A DNA stretch of 64,000 bases from Microcoleus sp. EPA2 (GCA_020882975.1 JAHRFD010000015.1:1-64000), one strand, 5' to 3'. Counted from the first letter of the stretch, positions 36,420-46,059 are shown. The notes: a model not told the origin generated them from the letters alone. Program-made: numbers and translations.

Positions 36420-36668
36420 TTAAGTTGGTACGAGTTCGCCCGGCCGCAATTTTGCCCATTTTCCCATTTCTTCCTTGAAACTTTCACAGCCGACTACATC
36501 CCATTCCATTTCTACTTCATCTTGGCGGGGGCGGATGTTGACGTTGATTGTGGGTTCTACGGGGTCGAAATCGGGGGTTTCGGTGAGGTGAGGCTGTTCG
36601 TGCTGTCCTTCTACGGCGTGGTAAGTGAAGCAGCGGTCTACATAATGGCAGTTAACACAAATACACAT
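36420..36668 (-). CDS. ycf34: Ycf34 family protein
   Basis: The 82-residue protein starts MCICVNCHYVDRCFTYHAVE, the Ycf34 signature with Cys residues that coordinate an Fe-S cluster in Synechocystis. PHLTE...FDPVEPTINV follows. It is linked to photosynthetic electron transport. The stop codon is immediately followed by the heptamer array. Confidence 0.93.
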   Translation of the reverse strand: MCICVNCHYVDRCFTYHAVEGQHEQPHLTETPDFDPVEPTINVNIRPRQDEVEMEWDVVGCESFKEEMGKWAKLRPGELVPT

Positions 36669-36774
36669 CTTTGATATCCTCTGTGCATTTCAAAAAAATT
36701 GGTGAATTTCGAGCTTTCTGTTAATCTAGCGTAACCAGAGTTTTATGGTTGTAAGTTTATTTATTTTTGTTGCG

Positions 36775-38028
36775 ATGTCGAATAGTTTGCCACCTACATT
36801 ATCTCCTGATTCTTGGCCGTTTGATTTGGAACTGCTGACACCACCTGCTTATTTGGTGGGGGGTGCGGTGCGGGATGCGTTACTGGGAAGGCGATCGCCT
36901 TATTTTGATTTAGATTTTGTTATGCTAACACGGGCAGTGAAGACTGCTCGAAAAATTGCCGATCGCACTAATGCTGGGTTTGTCTTGTTGGATGCGGAAA
37001 GGCAAATTGCACGGGTGGTGTTTGCGGGCGGTACGGTGGATTTGGCGCAGGCGGAAGGGGGGAGTCTGGAGGGGGATTTGTGGCGCAGGGATTTTCGGAT
37101 TAATGCGATCGCCTGCAATCCTTTTACCGGAGAAATCATCGATCCTGTGGATGGTCAAACTGATTTGCGGCTGGGTTTGGTGCGGATGATTTCCCGCGCC
37201 AATTTGGAAGATGATCCGCTGAGGTTATTAAGAGCTTACCGTCAAGCGGCGCAGTTGGGTTTTGCGATCGAACCGGAAACCCAGTCGGCGATTCGCGAAT
37301 TAGCACCGCTGTTGAGTCGGGTAGCGGTGGAACGGGTGCGGACAGAATTGGGTTATTTGTTAAGCAATCCTAACGGCGCACCTTGGATTTGTCGGGGTTG
37401 GGAAGATGGTTTGTTTTCGATTTGGTTTGAAAGTGCGATCGACCGTTTTGATACTTTAACCAAAATTGACCAATCTGCTGACCAATTAACAACAATTTAC
37501 CCGGAATTAGGAAAGGAATTCGGACGCCCGATTCGAGATACGATTAAAACGCCGTTGTTGGCTGTGGCTAAGTTGGCTATTTTGGCAGATACTGACCCAA
37601 CAATGGCTGAAACTGAGTTGCTACGGTTAAAGTATAGCAATGCTGAGATTAAAAGTGCGATCGAGCTTGTGAAATATTTGCCCAAATTGCAACAAAAGGC
37701 AATCTCTGAAATGTCTTTGCGAGAACAGTATTTCTTATTTCGAGATGTGGGAATAGTATTTCCCGTTTTAGCAGTTTTAGCCGTAGCGGTGGGAGTTGCG
37801 ATTGATGAGATTTCACTATTAATTAATCGCTATCTTGATGCGGGCGATATAGTTGCACATCCGACACAATTAGTTAGCGGCAATGATTTAATGGAATATT
37901 TAAATATGCCCAGAAGTCCGCAAATTGGTCAATTATTAATGGAAATTCAATTAGCGCGGGTGGAGGGGAGAATTTCTACTCGCGAAGCCGCGCTAAAATT
38001 GGCAGCCGAGTTGATTGATATTCATTGA
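36775..38028 (+). CDS. CCA tRNA nucleotidyltransferase / poly(A) polymerase family protein
   Basis: The protein of about 417 residues has the class II nucleotidyltransferase head YLVGGAVRDALLGR with the DLDFV Asp pair, RRDFRINAIA, DPVDGQTDLR and the EDPLRLLRAYR-like block (EDDPLRLLRAYRQAAQLGF). It adds or repairs tRNA 3' CCA, possibly as one of a split CC/A-adding pair. The internal ATG at 36775 gives a normal N-terminus, and an ATG at 36745 would add ten hydrophobic residues. Confidence 0.9.
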   Translation: MSNSLPPTLSPDSWPFDLELLTPPAYLVGGAVRDALLGRRSPYFDLDFVMLTRAVKTARKIADRTNAGFVLLDAERQIARVVFAGGTVDLAQAEGGSLEGDLWRRDFRINAIACNPFTGEIIDPVDGQTDLRLGLVRMISRANLEDDPLRLLRAYRQAAQLGFAIEPETQSAIRELAPLLSRVAVERVRTELGYLLSNPNGAPWICRGWEDGLFSIWFESAIDRFDTLTKIDQSADQLTTIYPELGKEFGRPIRDTIKTPLLAVAKLAILADTDPTMAETELLRLKYSNAEIKSAIELVKYLPKLQQKAISEMSLREQYFLFRDVGIVFPVLAVLAVAVGVAIDEISLLINRYLDAGDIVAHPTQLVSGNDLMEYLNMPRSPQIGQLLMEIQLARVEGRISTREAALKLAAELIDIH

Positions 38029-38233
38029 TTTTACAACTCTCGCCCCAGTCAACCCCAACTTTAAACCCCAATATTTGTCTGGCGGGTTCACCAACAATAT
38101 TGGCCTAAAACCGATCATCTCGTAAACCCGCCCCCACTTGAGCGGTAAATCGCAATCTACCTCTTTTAAAATACAAGGGTTAAAGTGCGATCGAATCAAT
38201 AGTCTCTTGACAAGAATAGCTGCAATTAATATT

Positions 38234-39247
38234 ATGGAACTGAGAAATATCAACAAAAATAGTTCAATGCAACCTTTGAATATGATATCACCTGTGACTG
38301 CAACACAACGGGGATTGCGAGAGGTTTATCACAGCGAATACGGCATTCTATATCAGGAAGACTGTCTCAAATTTTTAGGTGCTATTCCCGATGACAGCGC
38401 CGATATTGTATTTGCCGATCCGCCATTTAATCTGGGCAAAGATTATGGCACTGGTGCAAGCGATCGACTAAATTCCAGCGATTATCTTGCTTGGTCAAAA
38501 CAGTGGCTTAAAGAAAGTATTAGAGTGCTGAAGCCTGGGGGAAGTCTATTTATTTTCAATTTACCTAAATGGTGCATTGAATACGGTGCATATTTAAATC
38601 AAGAAGGAATGAATTTTCGTCACTGGATAGCTTGTAGAATGCCTAAAGCCTTTCCTCGCGGCAAGAAAATGTCTCCCGCACACTACGGATTGCTTTACTA
38701 CACAAAAGGCGAACCAGCAGTTTTTAATAAAGTTTATACGCCGATTCAAGTCTGCCGACATTGTGGAGGAGAAATTAAAGATTACGGCGGACACCGCAAA
38801 AAATTAAATCCTCAAGGTATTAACTTAATGGATGTTTGGGATGCTCCCGAAGATGTCTGGGAAGATGCTTCAGCAGATATTATCGAAAAAAATCTGTGGA
38901 CTTTAATTGAGGAAATGTGGACAGATATCCCACCAGTACGACACAGACAGCACAAGAAAAGGGGAGCCAACGAATTAGCTCCAATCATGCTGGAACGCAT
39001 CATTGCTATGGCATCGCATCCGGGACAAGTTGTAATCGATCCGTTTGGAGGTTCTGGTACTACATTTTATGCAGCAGAGAAGTTGGGCAGGTATTGGCTA
39101 GGTACAGAAATCGGCGATATAGAACCAGCAGTCAAGCGGTTACAAGACTTGGCAAATGGAAATGTAGAAAATTGGGAATCAGCAAGGGGAAATACCAAAA
39201 ATAAAGCCCAACCAAACGAGTCAATTCAACTAGAGTTGTTTTCTTGA
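38234..39247 (+). CDS. Type II DNA methyltransferase, beta class
   Basis: The product of about 337 residues has the catalytic DPPF motif (IVFADPPFNLGKDY) before the SAM motif (VVIDPFGGSGTTFYAAEKLGR). This is the motif order of beta-class amino methyltransferases (N4C or N6A). A CRHCGGE zinc-knuckle-like patch lies in the target region. The start is uncertain: ATGs at 38234, 38267 and 38282 all lack a clear Shine-Dalgarno. Its 3' end faces, 12 bp away, a gene for a BamHI-like endonuclease, making a restriction-modification pair. Confidence 0.9.
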   Translation: MELRNINKNSSMQPLNMISPVTATQRGLREVYHSEYGILYQEDCLKFLGAIPDDSADIVFADPPFNLGKDYGTGASDRLNSSDYLAWSKQWLKESIRVLKPGGSLFIFNLPKWCIEYGAYLNQEGMNFRHWIACRMPKAFPRGKKMSPAHYGLLYYTKGEPAVFNKVYTPIQVCRHCGGEIKDYGGHRKKLNPQGINLMDVWDAPEDVWEDASADIIEKNLWTLIEEMWTDIPPVRHRQHKKRGANELAPIMLERIIAMASHPGQVVIDPFGGSGTTFYAAEKLGRYWLGTEIGDIEPAVKRLQDLANGNVENWESARGNTKNKAQPNESIQLELFS

Positions 39248-39259
39248 ATGCCAAAAATT

Positions 39260-39853
39260 TTATATTAAAGCGCGACCATCTGTGCCTTTAGTAATTGTAG
39301 GTACGCTGCTATCAACGGCATCATGCTCAATTACAAATATGGCCAAAAAACCTTGTTGTATGTTAATAGCACGCCAGACATCAAAGTAAGGCTCTAGTTC
39401 CTCATAGTTGCCAATTCGATCGGTCAAATAAGGGTACAGTTTCCGGCTGGGCAAAACTAATGCCGTCCCCAAAAAAATCCCTCGTAAAATACCGAGAACC
39501 AGTTTGTTAACCGCACGGTGACTTGATGAGATGTTTCCTGTTTCCCATTCAAAGGCAAATAAATGATTGTCTAAGATTTTGGTAGCATCTACTCGTCCAG
39601 GGAATCTCGTTGCAAATCTGATTTTAGTTTCAAGCTGCCATCCAAAATCGTCATGAAGAGCAGCCATACAAGCATTTTTGATAGGTTTGACACCATTCCC
39701 GTGCCTGGTTGGATTTATCGTAAAGCTGGATGCACCGACCGGCCAAACGATGGCGTCAATAGCAATCCGTATTTCATTTTTGATAACTCCCCATTCTTGT
39801 GATTCCTCAAAGTCACCGTGACTAATAAGTGATACTTCTTGAACTATCTTCAC
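39260..39853 (-). CDS. BamHI-like type II restriction endonuclease
   Basis: The 197-residue protein contains the PD-(D/E)xK variant core PGRVDATKILDNHLFAFEWE. An Asp is followed by ExE in place of ExK, as in BamHI. TGNISSSHRAVNKLVLG, LVLPSRKLYPYLTDRIGN and TKGTDGRALI are blocks of the BamHI-like family. It would cut the site protected by the convergent methyltransferase. The recognition sequence cannot be read from the protein. Confidence 0.85.
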   Translation of the reverse strand: MKIVQEVSLISHGDFEESQEWGVIKNEIRIAIDAIVWPVGASSFTINPTRHGNGVKPIKNACMAALHDDFGWQLETKIRFATRFPGRVDATKILDNHLFAFEWETGNISSSHRAVNKLVLGILRGIFLGTALVLPSRKLYPYLTDRIGNYEELEPYFDVWRAINIQQGFLAIFVIEHDAVDSSVPTITKGTDGRALI

Positions 39854-39859
39854 AACGTA

Positions 39860-40219
39860 CTAAGCCTGTTCATTTATACTTGCTCTTAATTCTGTCGGCA
39901 ATTCAAACTTCCCATCTGCACCCGCTTCAAACTCCATCACTTTCAACACCGCATCCACATTCAGCGGCCCGTAAATATGGGGATACATATCTCCGGCGGC
40001 CGGTTCATACTTAACCTCTGCTTCCACTTTTTCCGAATCTATCCACAGCAAAAGTAATCCTGTTTGTCCGAGAAAAAACTTATTGGCACTTCTAGTAATT
40101 TGTGGGATTGTCGAACAGTGGATGAATCCTTCAGAGTCTAGGGTATCGCCGCGATAGAATTGAAGCTGTTTTGCTTCTTCCCATTGTTGGCTTTTAGCAA
40201 TGTGAAATATAACGCTCAT
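39860..40219 (-). CDS. DUF952 family protein
   Basis: The 119-residue protein has the DUF952 signature: IFHIAKSQQWEEAK at the start, SEGFIHCST in the middle, and the late block KYEPAAGDMYPHIYGPLNVD. The family has an ADP-ribosyltransferase-like fold, but its function is unknown. It starts 6 bp beyond the end of the restriction endonuclease gene's start side, in the same direction. Confidence 0.88.
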   Translation of the reverse strand: MSVIFHIAKSQQWEEAKQLQFYRGDTLDSEGFIHCSTIPQITRSANKFFLGQTGLLLLWIDSEKVEAEVKYEPAAGDMYPHIYGPLNVDAVLKVMEFEAGADGKFELPTELRASINEQA

Positions 40220-40320
40220 AAATTGATAAGTTTAACGTAAAACAATCTGCTTTTGGATACCAGGTTTTTTCCAGTATCTGCCGATATTACCATAACATGA
40301 AATCGAGGCAGAGCCTCTAG

Positions 40321-40428
40321 ATATGCGTTACCAGGAAGAGCCTGGTAACGAGATTTTACAACAGTTTAAATATGCGTTACCAGGAAGAGCCTGGTAACGA
40401 GATTTGAACGAGATTTTACAACAGTTTA
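40321..40428. repeat. Two tandem copies of a 48-bp palindromic repeat
   Basis: Each copy contains GTTACCAGG-AAGAG-CCTGGTAAC, a 9-bp stem, followed by GAGATTTTACAACAGTTTA. The second copy has an 11-bp internal duplication and runs into the stop codon of the cupin gene at 40426-40428. Confidence 0.8.
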
Positions 40429-40878
40429 GCAGGCCACGAGTAAATCCGATCGCCCTAATACTCTCATATCTTCCTCATCAAGTTCCACGGGCATACCGCT
40501 GCGTATTAGTTCTACAAAATCTTCATTAGGGACCATGATGCACAAAGTATACAACCGTTCGCTACCAGTATTCTCAATTAGGTGGGTGCTGGTGGGTGGC
40601 ACCAACAAACTATCTCCCGCCCTAATACTAACAGTTTTGCCATCACAGGTTGCTCGCCCTTGTCCCTTGAGTACAAAAAACATTTCTACTGCCAATAAAT
40701 GCCGATTGGGAGGAGTTTTGCCACCCACATCAAAAATTTCGATGCAAACTGTTAAGGAACTATTGGCTGCTGCGGGATCGAAGACGATGGCTAATCTATT
40801 AGTATCCCGTGGACTAATGCGAAATGCTTGGTAGTCTTGGGGAGACTTTGACACGGGAATCATGCACTGATTTGTCAT
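40426..40878 (-). CDS. Cupin-domain protein
   Basis: The 150-residue single-domain cupin has the two metal-binding blocks (PPNRHLLAVEMFFVLKGQG and AGDSLLVPPTSTHLIENTG). Histidines and Glu are at the expected places. The chemistry is unknown. It lies 241 bp from an isochorismatase-family gene in the same direction. Confidence 0.88.
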   Translation of the reverse strand: MTNQCMIPVSKSPQDYQAFRISPRDTNRLAIVFDPAAANSSLTVCIEIFDVGGKTPPNRHLLAVEMFFVLKGQGRATCDGKTVSIRAGDSLLVPPTSTHLIENTGSERLYTLCIMVPNEDFVELIRSGMPVELDEEDMRVLGRSDLLVAC

Positions 40879-40971
40879 GTTTTTATTATGGTAAATTATC
40901 CGTTGTTATGTTTTTAATGTCATTAGCGAGGGAGCCAGAGTCATTAGTTTAGGATTTAGGTATGGGTGGCC

Positions 40972-41034
40972 AGAAACCGGGTTTTTACGAGAAGACCCGT
41001 TACAGGCGACAAAAACTGCAAAAACCCGGTTTCT
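40972..41034. repeat. MITE-like element bounded by AGAAACCGGGTTTTT, copy 1
   Basis: AGAAACCGGGTTTTT at the left and AAAAACCCGGTTTCT at the right are inverted ends of a 63-bp element. Two relatives lie at 47602-47666 and 48284-48349. Confidence 0.8.
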
Positions 41035-41066
41035 TTGGTGCTGGTTGTTATGTTTCTGATGTCATT

Positions 41067-41119
41067 ATGACTAATGACTGCTGACTAATGACTGCTGACT
41101 AATGACTAAGGACTGACTG
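41067..41119. repeat. Short TRGTCAT-type heptamer array at the 3' end of the isochorismatase gene
   Basis: ACTAATG and ACTGCTG heptamers alternate and end at the stop codon of the minus-strand gene that starts at 41890. It is the same repeat family as the arrays at 36185-36419 and 50819-51211. Confidence 0.75.
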
Positions 41120-41890
41120 CTATTTAATTGCTTCTAACATAGCCTGAGAATTCGACAAAAAACCAAAACATTGCTTAACGTTATATAGAGTAGCTTGCCA
41201 GCAATAATCTGGCGATGTCGTAGCAGTACAATCTTTGACCAAAATGCAGTCGTAACCCAGGAAATTAGCATCTTGCAGCGTCGCCATCACGCACTGATCC
41301 GCGTTGACTCCTCCAAAGAAAAGTGTAGTTTTGCCCAGGTTTTTGAGAATACTATCTAAAGGAGTATCCCAAAAGCCACTCATCCGATATTTATCAATGC
41401 AAATATCCTCCGGTTGCACTTCTAATTCATCGACAATTTGCGCGGCCCAACTCCCAGCCATTAATACAGAAGCACCGTTTTTTGGTAGCGGATCTCCCAA
41501 ACCTACACCGTCGCCTGTGGGATTATAAACGTGACGGGAAGCTGCGCTAATATTGAGCAAATCGGGGCGGTTTCCCCAGTTGATCCAAATAATGGGAATT
41601 GCGTGCGATCGCAATTTTGGCAGTAAATTTTGTAAAGGAATAATTGGAGTTCTCGCTGGCGTTACATCTACGCCAATATGTGATAGCCAACCGTCGGGAT
41701 GACAAAAATCATTTTGCATATCTATCACCAACATTGCAGCTTTGGCTAAATCCACACGCAGCGTTTTAGTTTGTGTTTCCAAAGTTACAATTTGGGGCGG
41801 TAGTTGGGGGCGAGTGATGTCGGCAATTTTGGCATCAACTTTCCAAGCATTCGGCGGCACGCCCAAGGTACGGAGATTTTCAGGATTCAT
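41120..41890 (-). CDS. Isochorismatase-like cysteine hydrolase
   Basis: The 256-residue enzyme has the catalytic Asp in VIDMQNDFCHPDGWL, a Lys in the central region and the nucleophile Cys in FGGVNADQCVMATLQDA. The size and the HPDGWL segment resemble RutB-like ureidoacrylate or amide hydrolases more than short nicotinamidases. It is divergent from an amidohydrolase gene, and the two may act on one nitrogen compound. That is an inference from context. Confidence 0.88.
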   Translation of the reverse strand: MNPENLRTLGVPPNAWKVDAKIADITRPQLPPQIVTLETQTKTLRVDLAKAAMLVIDMQNDFCHPDGWLSHIGVDVTPARTPIIPLQNLLPKLRSHAIPIIWINWGNRPDLLNISAASRHVYNPTGDGVGLGDPLPKNGASVLMAGSWAAQIVDELEVQPEDICIDKYRMSGFWDTPLDSILKNLGKTTLFFGGVNADQCVMATLQDANFLGYDCILVKDCTATTSPDYCWQATLYNVKQCFGFLSNSQAMLEAIK

Positions 41891-42198
41891 AGGTTCTATC
41901 GCACAAAACTAATTTCAATTTTATCACTATTTTTTTACTTACTAATTTACCAAAGGTGCAGATTTTATGTTTAATAAATTCACAAAAATTAAACACAACT
42001 ATTCTGACAATTTTTAGGCGATTCGATCTAATTAAATTGTCCTAGCCTAGATTATCCCCAAATCTAGATATCTTAAGGAAAGTTTTATAATAATTCATCT
42101 GTAATTCAATATGCTAAAATCCTTGGGGCGCAGCCAGTTTTAGACCGGACCGATCGTAAAATATAAATAGATGTGAATTCACCAGCAGGGGTCAATCT
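41891..42198. other. Divergent promoter region between isochorismatase and amidohydrolase genes
   Basis: The 308 bp are AT-rich and contain no open frame of note. Both promoters should lie here. I found no exact GTAN8TAC NtcA box. Confidence 0.35.
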
Positions 42199-43848
42199 GT
42201 GAGCTTTACAATTCAAAATGTTTTAATTCCCGTTGAGGGTGGTTATCAAACCGCAGAGGTGCAGGTGGTGGATAATTGCATAAGTGCGTTAGCGAAGCCC
42301 TCGAAGAGGATCGCACCCAACAACCCCTCTGTTAATTCCCCCCCTTACCAAGAGGAAACCCCCCTTTTTAATTCCCCCCCTTACCAAGAGGAAACCCCCC
42401 TGTTTAGTCCCCCCCCTTACCAAGGGGAAACCGCCCTGTTTAGTCCCCCCCCTTACCAAGGGGAAACCGCCCTGTTTAGTCCCCCCCCTTACCAAGGGGA
42501 AACCGCCCTGTTTAGTCCCCCCCCTTACCAAGGGGGGGATAGGGGGGGTGAAACAGTTATCGACGGCACAAATAAGCTGCTGCTTCCCGGTTTTGTCAAC
42601 GCCCACACGCATTCTTCGGAAATGTGGCAGCGGGGCATAATTCCCCCTTTGCCGCTGGAATTGTGGATTGCAGAATTGTACGATTTCACCCCTCTCGATA
42701 CCGAACAAATTTACTTAAGTGCACTGGGAACAGCCGTAGAAACATTACTATCTGGAGGGACAACCGTAGTCGATCATTTAGTCTTGATTCCCGGACAAGA
42801 ATTAGAGACAATTGCGGCAGCAGTTCGCGCTTACCAAGAAATTGGAATTCGCGCTTTCATCGGGCCGTTAATTCAAGATGAATCTCTAAAATCGGGAATG
42901 CCCGGTGGCGAGAGTGGTATCGAGACAGCAGCTTATTTGCGATCGACTCAGACAACTTTAGATTTAATGGAATCAGCCATAAAACAGTTTCATAAACCAG
43001 AATTAGGTGTGAATATATTATTAGCGCCGACGGGAATTCAACTGTGCTCTGATGCGTTATTTGAAGGCTGTATCGATTTGAGCGATCGCCAAAATCTTTG
43101 CCGCCACGCCCACCTCTTAGAAACCCGCGCCCAGAAACAATTAGCTCAAGAAAAATATGGTTGTAGCGCCGTAGCACACTTGCAACAAATTGGGTATTTG
43201 AGTCCCAGAACATCCCTAGCACACTGTGTTTGGTTGGACGATGCAGACATTGCAATTATGGCAGCAACCCAATCCACCGTTGTCCATAATCCCCTCAGTA
43301 ACCTACGCTTAGGAAGCGGTATCGCACCAATTTTAAAATACCTTCAAGCGGGAGTAAATGTTTCCTTTGGTTGCGACGGTGCCGCTAGCAATGACTCCCA
43401 GGATTTGCTAGAAGCGATTAAGATTGGTTCCCTATTGCATAACATCAAAGATTTAGATTATCGGCACTGGATTACGCCACGACAGTCAGTAGAAATGGCT
43501 TCATTAGGAGGAGCCAAAGGCTTAAATATGGCAGATAAAATTGGTTCTTTGACTGTAGGTAAACGAGCGGATTTTGTGTTATACGATTTAACGAATTTAT
43601 CATTACTACCACGGACCGATCCCATTGGTTTACTCATTCTGGGTCGTCCGAATAATGCTGTACATAGTGTTTGGGTAAATGGCAAACAAATTGTAGCAGA
43701 AGGTAAGGTGAAAACAATTGATGTTGATGATTTGAGAAAGGAATTATTCGATCGCAGTGAGTGGACTAGCAAGCGCCAATCAGCAATGGTGACTGAAATT
43801 GAGGCTCATTACCGCCAAGTGATGAATTTGCCCGATCGCTCTGAGTAA
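42199..43848 (+). CDS. TRZ/ATZ-type amidohydrolase with a repeat-derived insertion
   Basis: The 549-residue metal-dependent hydrolase has the HxH metal motif in GFVNAHTHSSEMW (His136, His138), CRHAHLLETRAQ, LAHCVWLD and the FGCDGAASNDSQD metal Asp. The closing block GSLTVGKRADFVLYD is typical. It probably deaminates or dechlorinates a heterocycle. Residues 33-117 are not family sequence: LAKPSKRIAP is followed by six 12-residue units (NSPPYQEETPLF or SPPPYQGETALF), all encoded by dispersed repeats. The GTG start follows AGGGG by 8 nt. Confidence 0.88.
   Translation: MSFTIQNVLIPVEGGYQTAEVQVVDNCISALAKPSKRIAPNNPSVNSPPYQEETPLFNSPPYQEETPLFSPPPYQGETALFSPPPYQGETALFSPPPYQGETALFSPPPYQGGDRGGETVIDGTNKLLLPGFVNAHTHSSEMWQRGIIPPLPLELWIAELYDFTPLDTEQIYLSALGTAVETLLSGGTTVVDHLVLIPGQELETIAAAVRAYQEIGIRAFIGPLIQDESLKSGMPGGESGIETAAYLRSTQTTLDLMESAIKQFHKPELGVNILLAPTGIQLCSDALFEGCIDLSDRQNLCRHAHLLETRAQKQLAQEKYGCSAVAHLQQIGYLSPRTSLAHCVWLDDADIAIMAATQSTVVHNPLSNLRLGSGIAPILKYLQAGVNVSFGCDGAASNDSQDLLEAIKIGSLLHNIKDLDYRHWITPRQSVEMASLGGAKGLNMADKIGSLTVGKRADFVLYDLTNLSLLPRTDPIGLLILGRPNNAVHSVWVNGKQIVAEGKVKTIDVDDLRKELFDRSEWTSKRQSAMVTEIEAHYRQVMNLPDRSE
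42286..42316. repeat. Dispersed GCGTTAGCGAAGCC repeat inside the amidohydrolase gene
   Basis: GCGTTAGCGAAGCCCTCGAA then GAGGATCGCAC encodes ALAKPSKRIAP. A reverse-complement relative at 57764-57794 encodes ALAKPSERIAP in the GH31 enzyme. Confidence 0.8.
42334..42549. repeat. Six tandem 36-bp repeats inside the amidohydrolase gene
   Basis: Units contain CCCCCCCTTACCAAGRGGAA and are exactly 36 bp, keeping frame. The first two (PLFNSPPYQEE type) differ from the next three (ALFSPPPYQGE type), and the last ends in GGGGGGGATAGGGGGGG. Confidence 0.92.
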
Positions 43849-43907
43849 GGTAAAATTGACATTTAGCCTTTGTCACTAACATAAGGTAGCCAAGGGTAAT
43901 TGGTAAT

Positions 43908-45116
43908 ATGTACAACAAGTTGATGATTAAACTACACCGATCGCAGAGGATATTGGCTTTAATACTTGCTTTTGCGATCGCCCTCACATCCACCGCCATC
44001 TTCTCTCCCCGTGGCTGGGCTCAAACTCCGCCAAAAATGCCTATAAAAACCGAATTGCGTGGCATTTGGTTGACCAACATTGACAGCAATGTCATCTTCT
44101 CCCAGAAAAACATAAATGACGCTGTAAATCGCCTAGAAAAACTTAATTTTAATACCATATATCCTACCGTTTGGCAAGGGGGTTATACCATTCATCCCAG
44201 CGCTGTAGCCAAACGAGTATTCGGACAATTAAACGACCCAGCACCAGCATTAAAAGGGCGAGATGTTCTCAAAGAAATCATTACAGAAGCACATAAAAAA
44301 GGGATCGCAGTCATCCCTTGGTTTGAGTTTGGTTTCATGGCCCCAGCCAAATCGGAATTAGCGAGATTGCACCCCGACTGGCTGGCGAAACGACGCGACG
44401 GTTCAACTATTTGGAAAGAAGGTATAGAAGATCGGGTATGGCTGAGTCCTTTTCATCCCGAAGTGCAGAAATTTATCCAAGATTTAGTTGTGGAACTTGT
44501 GGCAAATTACGATCTAGATGGGATTCAATTTGACGACCATTTCGGCTTACCCTCAGAATTTGGATATGAACCGCTAACGGTTTTAATGTACCAAAAAGAT
44601 ATCAAAAAACCTCCCTCGAACGACTCCCGCGAAACCTTCTGGGTGCGCTGGCGTGCAGACAGAATTAATGACTTCATGGCGCGACTTTTTAGAGCTATCA
44701 AAGCCCGCAAACAAAAATGTATTGTTAGCTTATCTCCAAACCCTTTTAACTTTGCCTTACCCGCTAGTTTGCAAGACTGGTTTACCTGGGAAAGACGCGG
44801 TTACATCGAAGAAATTGTGTTGCAGGTTTATCGCAGCGACATCAAGCGTTTTAATCAGGAACTGGAACGGGAAGAAGTTAAACTGGCTAAGCCTCATATT
44901 CCCACAGCGATCGGTATTTTAACGGGTTTAAAAAATAACCCGGTTCCCCTCAAACAAATTCAAGCACAAGTACAAGAAGTGCGAAAACGAAACTTTGCCG
45001 GTGTCTCATTCTTTTTCTATGAAAGCTTATCAAGTTGGGCCAAAGAAACTCCCGAAGAGCGAAATACGGCATTCCGAGCATTTTTTCCCACAAAAATACA
45101 GCGTCCGTCAGTTTAA
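43908..45116 (+). CDS. Secreted glycoside hydrolase-like protein (GHL10 / DUF187-type)
   Basis: The 402-residue protein has a signal peptide ([18 protein letters not shown]...GWAQ). The GHL10 TIM-barrel follows, with [61 protein letters not shown] and [13 protein letters not shown] ends. The Asp pair of FDDHF is the likely catalytic site. It acts on an extracellular glycan of unknown type. An internal ATG at 43923 is an alternative start. Confidence 0.88.
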
Positions 45117-45161
45117 AATATTGTAGGATGTTTGTAGTCAGCACTTTAGTTCCCAGAACCA

Positions 45162-45280
45162 GGAAGCAGGAAGAAGGAAGAAGGAAGAAGCAAGAAGCAA
45201 GAAGGAAGAGAATTCCCAATTCCCAATTCCCAATTCCCAATTCCCAATTCCCAATTCCCAATTCCCAATTCCCAATTCCC
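45162..45280. repeat. GAAGAAG and AATTCCC heptamer arrays in the hisA leader
   Basis: GAAGAAG-like heptamers (45162-45210) switch to ten perfect AATTCCC units (45211-45280). Only AAATT separates the last unit from the hisA ATG, so no Shine-Dalgarno sequence is present. Confidence 0.92.
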
Positions 45281-45285
45281 AAATT

Positions 45286-46059
45286 ATGAATGTAATTCCC
45301 GCGATCGACTTATTGGATGGAAAATGCGTCAGACTCTATCAAGGAGACTACGCCAAATCCCAAACTTTTAATGACAACCCCGTCCAAGTCGCCAGACAGT
45401 GGGTCAACGAAGGCGCAACCATGCTACATTTAGTAGACCTCGACGGGGCTAAAGCAGGTCATCCTGTCAACCAAGCAGCCATTGAAGCCATTGTCAGAGC
45501 CGTTGATGTTCCCTGTCAAGTGGGAGGCGGAATGCGCGATCGCACTTCCGTGGCTGCTATCCTTAATTTAGGCGTTCGGCGGGCAATTCTCGGCACTGTG
45601 GCTGTCGAAAAACCGGAATTAGTCGGTGAATTGTGCAGCGAATTTCCCGGTCAAATTCTGGTCGGTATTGATGCCAGAAATGGTAAAGTTGCAACTAGAG
45701 GCTGGCTAGAAACATCGGAAGTTTTAGCAACAGAATTAGCACAGCAAATGGCAGAATTAGGTGCTGCTGAAATTATTTATACCGACATTCACCGCGACGG
45801 TACAATGGAAGGGCCCAATTTGGAATCTTTGCGCGAAATTGCCAATGCTATTTCGATTCCGGTGATTGCTTCCGGTGGTGTTAGTTCGATCGCAGATTTG
45901 TTGAGTTTGTTAGCCTTGGAATCAATTGGTGTCAAAAGTGCGATCGTTGGTAGAGCCATTTATACTGGAGATATCTTGCTAAAAGAAGCAATTCAAGCCG
46001 TAGGTCAAGGGCGATGGCAGGATGTTCCTCCCGATTTGGGTTCTTCAAGTTTTGCTTGA
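45286..46059 (+). CDS. hisA: Phosphoribosylformimino-5-aminoimidazole carboxamide ribotide isomerase HisA
   Basis: HisA performs the fourth step of histidine synthesis. The 257-residue (beta/alpha)8 barrel has the N-terminal [22 protein letters not shown] with the catalytic Asp, [16 protein letters not shown], the second catalytic Asp in [15 protein letters not shown], and the phosphate site IASGGVSS. The ATG abuts the heptamer array. Confidence 0.96.

Noticed and set aside
42289-42708. Minus-strand frame of 139 codons with PLVRGGTKQGG repeats
   Set aside because: It is the antisense shadow of the 36-bp repeats in the amidohydrolase gene.
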